Shown here: one piece after another, positions 6,921-10,846 of the stretch | Layout: each line of letters opens with the position of its first letter | Position numbering within the stretch: the first letter of the stretch is position 1 | Assembly: GCA_022572825.1 (NCBI GenBank) | Contig: JACZVE010000065.1 | Location: forward strand, 1 to 10,846 | Source: SAR324 cluster bacterium | GTDB taxonomy: Bacteria; SAR324; JACQKK01 | Reading direction: 5' to 3' | Length of the DNA: 10,846 nt | The notes under the pieces: generated by a model | What the model saw: the letters and a program-made list of their open reading frames with translations, nothing else | Told to the model about the DNA's origin: nothing | Databases searched by the model: none | Position numbers and translations under genes: made by a program

Positions 6921-7701
6921 TCAGCAGTTACTCGTAAAGCGACTGGCCGTAGAAAATCCTGCCAGCCTGCATCTGCCGCCTTGGAGAGACCATTTGCAAT
7001 CATGCGCCACGTGCCGCGCCGAGCAGTACGCGTATGAGCGCTCGCTGGCCGTATTCCGGCAATTCGAATCGCAACCCCTCCCCGAAAGCCTGAGCGAGCC
7101 CGGCTGGGAGCAGCTCTCCATTGCACTGGCCCGCAGCAAACGGGCCCGCTCCTCACCGCGCCATTGGCGGATTCCAATCGCGGCGGCCTCGGTGCTGGTA
7201 ATCGCGACGGCCAGCGCGTTGTTGTGGACCCGGACGGCAGGGATCGACCCACAGCCTGCCCAGGTCGTCCACCTGAAACCCGAGCACCGTGTGCACCTGC
7301 AGCGAGTTCTGCGCGAAAGCCTGACCGAGCCTCCCCGGCAAATCGTAGTGCACGAGTCGCGCAGCTCGCATCCGCAACCTGCCGCGCCTGCGCAGCCTCC
7401 CGCCAGCTTTGTCACCAGCGCAGCCACGCAACCCGCCGGGAGCGCGCGGCAGCCGTCTCCCCAGGTGGGGACAGCCCCACTTGGCCCGATCGTTGTCGTT
7501 CGCAGCGAGCGCTGGCCGGCACAACGCGGCGTCAAAGCTCCGGTGCTGCTGTTTCGCTCCCTGCAGCAGAGACGTCAATTTGGGTGGCAAGCTATCCGTC
7601 GTCGTCGCGGCGCCGTTACCCTTATGCCCGTATCGGCACCCGCCATGACGGACCCCGCCATGATGAGCCAGGCCGAATTATTGCCTAGGCCCATCCGGTA
7701 A
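6910..7701 (+). CDS. Membrane-spanning zinc-finger (ZAS-type) anti-sigma factor
   Basis: Likely binds and holds the upstream sigma factor at the membrane. The N-terminal cytoplasmic domain has the HxxxCxxC signature of zinc-binding anti-sigma factors: His28, Cys32, Cys35 (HLQSCATC). One membrane helix lies at about 86-106 (WRIPIAAASVLVIATASALL), preceded by Lys/Arg residues that favour an inside N-terminus. The outer part of about 155 residues has a Pro/Ala/Gln/Ser-rich segment (about 154-190), then a basic stretch (LLFRSLQQRRQFGWQAIRRR) and an Ala/Met/Pro tail; no known domain is recognised there. ATG 6910 is chosen because AAAGGTG sits just before it and it gives a standard 11-base overlap with the sigma gene. 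An ATG at 6895 is possible, and the frame remains open further upstream. A strong hairpin lies in the low-complexity segment. Confidence 0.86.
   Translation: MPCDQQLLVKRLAVENPASLHLPPWRDHLQSCATCRAEQYAYERSLAVFRQFESQPLPESLSEPGWEQLSIALARSKRARSSPRHWRIPIAAASVLVIATASALLWTRTAGIDPQPAQVVHLKPEHRVHLQRVLRESLTEPPRQIVVHESRSSHPQPAAPAQPPASFVTSAATQPAGSARQPSPQVGTAPLGPIVVVRSERWPAQRGVKAPVLLFRSLQQRRQFGWQAIRRRRGAVTLMPVSAPAMTDPAMMSQAELLPRPIR
7461..7484 (+). repeat. Strong hairpin inside the anti-sigma gene
   Basis: CCAGGTGGGG (7461-7470), loop ACAG, CCCCACTTGG (7475-7484): a 10-bp stem with one G-U pair in RNA. It lies in the Pro/Ala-rich extracytoplasmic coding segment. Like the palindrome in cheB, it has a GGGG-4-base loop-CCCC core and sits in a linker-type coding region. 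Confidence 0.75.
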
Positions 7702-7749
7702 CCTGTCACCGCCCGCCATCCGCCGGCCATCGTCCACTTATCGCGGCAC

Positions 7750-7766
7750 GCGCAACACCGTTGCGC
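7750..7766. repeat. Hairpin 48 bp past the anti-sigma stop
   Basis: A 7-bp perfect stem GCGCAAC / GTTGCGC with loop ACC. It could stabilise the 3' end of the operon mRNA. The lack of a U-tract makes intrinsic termination doubtful. Confidence 0.5.
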
Positions 7767-7925
7767 CGCGCCCATCGCGTGGCGCCCATCATACGACGCC
7801 CACAACCGCGCCGGCAGGGCCGAGGAGACTGCGGCGCCGGAATCTGCGGTGCTTAGCGGCAAGAGTCTGCCGACGCCGGACAGCCCGTCGATGTGGGCCC
7901 GTCGGGAAATTAGTCCTCGCTAATG

Positions 7926-7950
7926 CCGGCAGGCTGAGGAAGACTGCCGG
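7926..7950. terminator. Candidate bidirectional terminator hairpin
   Basis: CCGGCAG (7926-7932), 11-base loop, CTGCCGG (7944-7950). It is followed by ATTTG on + and by CATTAG on -. It sits about 58 bases past the stop of the minus-strand 51-aa gene. The weak T content keeps confidence low. Confidence 0.3.
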
Positions 7951-8007
7951 ATTTGCGCAAGGGGCAGGAATATGGGGGCCGATTTGCGAAGCGACACAAG
8001 AGAGGAG

Positions 8008-8163
8008 TCAGTCCGAGCCCCTGCGCCTTTTGACGAAGTAGGTGATGACGGTGGCCACCACGCCGAGGGTAAGGCCGGCCATAAAGGCGTTGGGTATCGC
8101 GCCGATGATCATCATCCAGATATAGATGAATCCCTTCATGATGATACCGACCGCGTCGAACAT
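8008..8163 (-). CDS. Small membrane protein, 51 aa
   Basis: ATG at 8163-8161, stop TGA at 8010-8008. The peptide begins MFDAVGIIMKGFIYIWMMII and ends VITYFVKRRRGSD. Two hydrophobic stretches (about 6-23 and 26-44), separated by Pro24-Asn25, could form one kinked helix or a hairpin. The end VKRRRGSD is strongly basic, which would hold the C-terminus inside. TGGAG six bases before the ATG is a good ribosome site. It lies 37 bases downstream of the 30-aa gene on the same strand, forming a likely two-gene operon. I do not recognise the family. Candidate roles include a subunit-like membrane peptide, a regulator of a larger membrane protein, or a holin/toxin-like peptide. The gene call is fairly secure; function is unknown. 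Confidence 0.7.
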   Translation of the reverse strand: MFDAVGIIMKGFIYIWMMIIGAIPNAFMAGLTLGVVATVITYFVKRRRGSD

Positions 8164-8200
8164 AGTTGCTCCAGGCAATGAAATTTCGAACGGGAGGGAG

Positions 8201-8293
8201 CTATTTCTTCTGCAGTTTCGTGCTGATCAAGTAGGAGGCGGCAGAGCATACGAATATCAGGATCAGGCCCCCGAATACGAAAGTCCAACTCAT
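8201..8293 (-). CDS. Very small membrane protein, 30 aa
   Basis: ATG at 8293-8291, stop TAG at 8203-8201. The whole peptide is one predicted membrane helix (MSWTFVFGGLILIFVCSAAS) with a short polar/basic end (YLISTKLQKK), suggesting the C-terminus faces the cytoplasm. GAGAG lies about eight bases before the ATG, a moderate ribosome site. A sigma-70-like promoter lies about 55 bases upstream, and the 51-aa membrane-protein gene follows after 37 bases. A hydrophobic peptide with a basic tail resembles small subunits of respiratory or transport complexes, or single-helix regulators, but no family is recognised. The neighbour and promoter make coding more likely than chance for so short a frame. 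Confidence 0.6.
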   Translation of the reverse strand: MSWTFVFGGLILIFVCSAASYLISTKLQKK

Positions 8294-8347
8294 CCGCAAC
8301 TCTCAGCTATGGGATAACACGCGACCCGACCAGGACGCTCCCTTTAG

Positions 8348-8376
8348 TTTATTTCCGATTCCGCCCACGCTGTCAA
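8348..8376 (-). promoter_or_regulatory. Sigma-70-like promoter for the small membrane-protein operon
   Basis: On the minus strand: TTGACA (8376-8371; perfect), spacer of 17 bases, AATAAA (8353-8348; 4 of 6). An alternative -10, TAAACT, sits two bases later. It points at the 30-aa gene, with an expected leader near 45 bases. Confidence 0.55.
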
Positions 8377-8636
8377 TCGCTTGCGGCAAACTGGGGCCGC
8401 ACGGCAATGGGGGGAGACGGCGCGCCGCGGGGATTTCGCAGGCTTTGGTTGATTCTCTTTACTTCAACGATGAAATTGTCCGTTTCGTCCGGTTTTCCCA
8501 AGTACGCCCCTGCACCCTGCACGTTCAGTATTCGTGTCCGCCCTGTTTTCCTATAGGCCCAGTCGGCATTTCGCACCCCGTCCTTCGCAAATGGCGCCGG
8601 CATATCCGAGGGGAGCGTGGGCGCATGGACCGATGT

Positions 8637-8679
8637 GTGTTCGACTTCACGGCGTGTTTGACTTCACGCCATCGTTGAC
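8637..8679 (+). repeat. Phased 17-bp direct repeat upstream of the UPF0182 gene
   Basis: GTGTTCGACTTCACGGC (8637-8653) is followed directly by GTGTTTGACTTCACGCC (8654-8670), identical at 15 of 17 positions. A third, weaker unit retains TTGAC (8675-8679) at the same 17-base phase. GTCAA at 8693-8697 is the inverse of the core. This looks like an operator array or a small tandem duplication. Confidence 0.65.
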
Positions 8680-8698
8680 CCATCCTGTCTACGTCAAT

Positions 8699-8716
8699 GA
8701 CAGCACTCGCGCTGTC
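8699..8716 (+). repeat. Small hairpin in the UPF0182 leader
   Basis: GACAGC (8699-8704), loop ACTCGC, GCTGTC (8711-8716). A 6-bp perfect inverted repeat about 40 bases before the start codon; it could be a leader structure or a dyad binding site. Confidence 0.45.
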
Positions 8717-8758
8717 CTGGGTTCCTCCCCCTTCCACCTGATTTAAATCGGTCGAGAC

Positions 8759-10846
8759 ATGCCTGCCAGAAAACTGCTTTGGGTTGCCATCGCGCTGGTC
8801 GTTCTCATAACCTTTCTCGCCGCCACCGGGATCGAACTGATCGTGGACTACATCTGGCTGGATACCATGGGCTATGGCCAGGTGTTTCTGACGATTCTAT
8901 CGGCCAGGATTGTCATCGGGCTGGCGGGTTTTCTGACAGCCTTTCTTTTGCTGTGGCTGAATTTTGCTTACGCGGTGCGGCAGGTGGGCGATCCCATGCA
9001 GTTCCTGCCCCAGGAAATCGCCATCACGCCCCTGGGCCAGATGCTCACGCAAAAATTCCTGCAGCGCGCGGCGGCAGGCGTGAGCGCGGTGATCGCAGTG
9101 CTATCCGGCTATGCCCTGACCTCCGGCTGGGAAAAGCCGATGCTGTATCTCAATGCCGTCTCGTTCAACAAGGTCGATCCGATTTTCGGGCGCGACGCGT
9201 CCTTTTACGTCTTCACGGTGCCGTTTCTGGACCAAATCCAGTCGTTTGTCTGGTCGGTGGGATTCTTCGCACTGCTGGGATCCGGCGCGCTCTATCTGCT
9301 GCGTATGCAGGCGAACAAAAATGTGCCCTCCGACGTCATCCCCGTGGGTGGATTTCCCAGCAAGGGCCGGCTGCATCTGGCCATACTGGGCGCCTTTTTG
9401 CTGGTGGTGATGGCCGCCGGAATATACCTGGATCGCTTCGAGGAGCTGCATCGGGCCGGAGGCCTCTTCACAGGGCCGGGCTATGCGGAAATCAACGGCA
9501 CGCTCCCGGTGTTGGCAATCAAGGCGTGGACGGCACTGGTGGCGGCCGCAGTCCTGGTGTTTGCATTGGTGCGCGCCAATTACCGCCTGCTGATCGGCGT
9601 GGCGATCGTGTTCGTGCTGGTCTGGGTGGGGGGAAACGTATACGCCTCCCTGCTGCAACGCTTCGTCGTCGCGCCGAACGAGCTGGAAAAGGAGCGCCCC
9701 TACCTGGAGCACCACATCCTGGCCACCAATCAGGCGTTCGGCCTCGATAAGATAAGCGAACGCCAAATGGATGAGGATGTGATGCTCACCGCGCGGGACA
9801 TCGCCAACAATCGCCCCACCATCAACAACATCCGGCTGTGGGATCACGAACCGCTGCTGGATACTTTCTCCCAGATTCAGGAGATCCGCACCTACTACGA
9901 GTTCGTCTCCGTGGACAACGACCGCTACATTATCGACGGCGAGCTTCGCCAGACCATGCTTTCCCCGCGGGAGCTGAACCCGGAATCGCTGCCCAGCCGC
10001 ACCTGGATCAATGAGCGCCTGACTTACACCCATGGCTACGGCGTGACGGTGGGTCCGGTAAACCGGGTCAGCGAGCAGGGCCTGCCCGTGCTGTTCGTAA
10101 AGGATCTCCCGCCCATCACCACCGCCGAGGTGCTGACCATCACCGATCCGGAGATCTACTACGGAGAGCTGGCGGGTGATTACGTGTTCGTGAAGACCAA
10201 TCAGAAGGAGTTCAACTACCCCCAGGGCGATACCAACATTTTCACCTTCTACACCGGCAGCGGCGGCGTGCAACTGGGCAGCCTCTGGCGCCGGTTGCTG
10301 TTCGCCGCCTACCTGCGGGACGTCAAACTGTTGCTGTCCGACGATTTCACGGAAGAGACGCGAATCCTGCTGCACAGGAACCTGTTCAAGCGCGTGCGCA
10401 TGATCGCGCCGTTCTTCTCCTACGATGAGGACCCCTACCTGGTCATCCACGAGGGGCGGCTGGTGTGGATCTTGGACATTTACACACTGACCGATCGCTA
10501 TCCCTACTCGGAACAGGAGGCCGATGTGGGGAACTACATGCGAAACCCCGTGAAGGCCCTGATCGACGCCAAGGACGGCCGGGTCACATTCTACTTTATC
10601 GATCCCGAAGAGGCGATCGCAAGAGCGTTCGCGGCGATCTTTCCGGGCCTTGTCCATCCCCTGTCCGAGATGCCTGCCGGACTGCGGGCACACCTGCGTC
10701 ATCCGCCCGGCTACTTCAACATCCAGGCGAACATGTACGCCACCTACCACATGCTGGATATCAACACCTTTTACAATAAGGAAGACAAGTGGTCCGTCCC
10801 GGTGGTGGAGCAAAAGCTCATGGAGCCCTATTTCACCGTAATGCGT
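8759..10846 (+). CDS. UPF0182 family membrane protein, 3' end beyond the window
   Basis: An open frame of 696 codons from ATG 8759 reaches the right edge without a stop. Family members are roughly 900-1000 aa, so perhaps a quarter is missing. Predicted membrane segments lie at about 6-28, 43-72, 104-121, 160-182, 204-224, 250-271 and 277-299, followed by a long soluble, probably extracytoplasmic domain. Family-like blocks are PNELEKERPYLEHHILATNQ (306-325), LTYTHGYGVTVGPVNRVSEQ (421-440), EIYYGE (465-470), NYPQGDTN (486-493) and YMRNPVKALIDAKDG (593-607). The family occurs widely in actinobacteria, cyanobacteria and some proteobacteria, and its biochemical role is not established. Ribosome site before the ATG is weak (GGTCGAG). 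Two minus-strand membrane peptides diverge from it and might be accessory, by inference only. Confidence 0.92.
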   Translation, partial: MPARKLLWVAIALVVLITFLAATGIELIVDYIWLDTMGYGQVFLTILSARIVIGLAGFLTAFLLLWLNFAYAVRQVGDPMQFLPQEIAITPLGQMLTQKFLQRAAAGVSAVIAVLSGYALTSGWEKPMLYLNAVSFNKVDPIFGRDASFYVFTVPFLDQIQSFVWSVGFFALLGSGALYLLRMQANKNVPSDVIPVGGFPSKGRLHLAILGAFLLVVMAAGIYLDRFEELHRAGGLFTGPGYAEINGTLPVLAIKAWTALVAAAVLVFALVRANYRLLIGVAIVFVLVWVGGNVYASLLQRFVVAPNELEKERPYLEHHILATNQAFGLDKISERQMDEDVMLTARDIANNRPTINNIRLWDHEPLLDTFSQIQEIRTYYEFVSVDNDRYIIDGELRQTMLSPRELNPESLPSRTWINERLTYTHGYGVTVGPVNRVSEQGLPVLFVKDLPPITTAEVLTITDPEIYYGELAGDYVFVKTNQKEFNYPQGDTNIFTFYTGSGGVQLGSLWRRLLFAAYLRDVKLLLSDDFTEETRILLHRNLFKRVRMIAPFFSYDEDPYLVIHEGRLVWILDIYTLTDRYPYSEQEADVGNYMRNPVKALIDAKDGRVTFYFIDPEEAIARAFAAIFPGLVHPLSEMPAGLRAHLRHPPGYFNIQANMYATYHMLDINTFYNKEDKWSVPVVEQKLMEPYFTVMR

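Larger units (their letters stand above)
7702..8007. other. Convergent intergenic region with two hairpins
   Basis: Lies between the ends of the anti-sigma gene (+) and the small membrane-protein genes (-), so it should hold terminators for both directions. Two inverted repeats are seen: GCGCAAC-ACC-GTTGCGC at 7750-7766, and CCGGCAG-11 bases-CTGCCGG at 7926-7950. Neither has a true T-run. No supported gene was found; frames in the region are short and Arg-rich. Confidence 0.45.
8294..8758. other. 465-bp divergent control region
   Basis: Lies between the minus-strand small-protein operon and the plus-strand UPF0182 gene, so it should hold control signals for both. It contains the minus promoter at 8348-8376, a phased 17-bp repeat at 8637-8679, a hairpin GACAGC-6 bases-GCTGTC at 8699-8716 and a palindrome GATTTAAATC at 8740-8749. 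No promoter with both boxes was found for the plus gene. A 76-aa minus frame (8373-8603) lacks a ribosome site and is not supported. Confidence 0.5.

Noticed and set aside
8373..8603. 76-codon minus-strand frame in the divergent control region
   Set aside because: No ribosome site before its ATG, no hydrophobic pattern or motif, and its codon choice (AGG, AGA, ATA, ACA) is unlike the neighbours. It could be revisited if conserved.
9101..10813. 570-codon open frame on the minus strand
   Set aside because: Antisense to the UPF0182 gene, which has family motifs and membrane segments; composition is again mirror-frame type.
1..10846. CRISPR array, tRNA, rRNA, insertion sequence or phage genes
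   Set aside because: No regularly spaced long repeats, tRNA-like folds, transposase motifs or terminal inverted repeats were seen on either strand by eye.

Overview
The window is GC-rich proteobacterial chromosome, most likely gamma- or betaproteobacterial. This rests on the style of the CheR and CheB proteins, an ECF sigma factor paired with a zinc-finger anti-sigma factor, and Sec-type signal peptides; no marker fixes a genus. All large genes read on the + strand. Two tiny membrane-protein genes, and perhaps a cut-off gene at the left edge, read on the - strand.

Layout. 1-440: possible N-terminal end of a minus-strand gene running off the left edge, then non-coding DNA. 441-2499: cheR and cheB, the methyltransferase/methylesterase pair of chemotaxis adaptation. 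2500-3001: largely unexplained DNA with one short candidate leader ORF. 3002-5967: two exported trypsin/PDZ proteins of the Deg/HtrA type, joined by a TAGTG stop/start overlap. The first keeps the His-Asp-Ser triad. The second is a paralogue in which all three aligned positions are changed (His to Asp, Asp to Asn, Ser to Thr), so it looks like a pseudoprotease. 6270-7701: ECF sigma factor (TTG start) and overlapping single-pass anti-sigma factor with an HxxxCxxC motif, behind a good sigma-70-like promoter. 8008-8293: two small membrane proteins (51 and 30 aa) on the minus strand, with a promoter (TTGACA, 17-bp spacer, AATAAA) behind them. 8759 to the right edge: a large UPF0182 membrane protein, truncated by the window end.

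How they may work together. CheR and CheB form a self-evident functional pair. The protease/pseudoprotease pair lies next to the sigma/anti-sigma pair in the same orientation. The anti-sigma factor has a long Pro/Ala/Gln-rich segment after its membrane helix, on the side where the Deg proteins would act. An envelope-stress circuit in which the Deg pair controls cleavage of the anti-sigma factor is plausible, but it is inference from proximity and topology.

Most notable: the translationally coupled active/inactive Deg pair; the two unannotated-size membrane peptides; a 20-bp perfect palindrome inside the cheB linker, with a second strong hairpin inside the anti-sigma tail; and a 17-bp phased repeat ahead of the UPF0182 gene.
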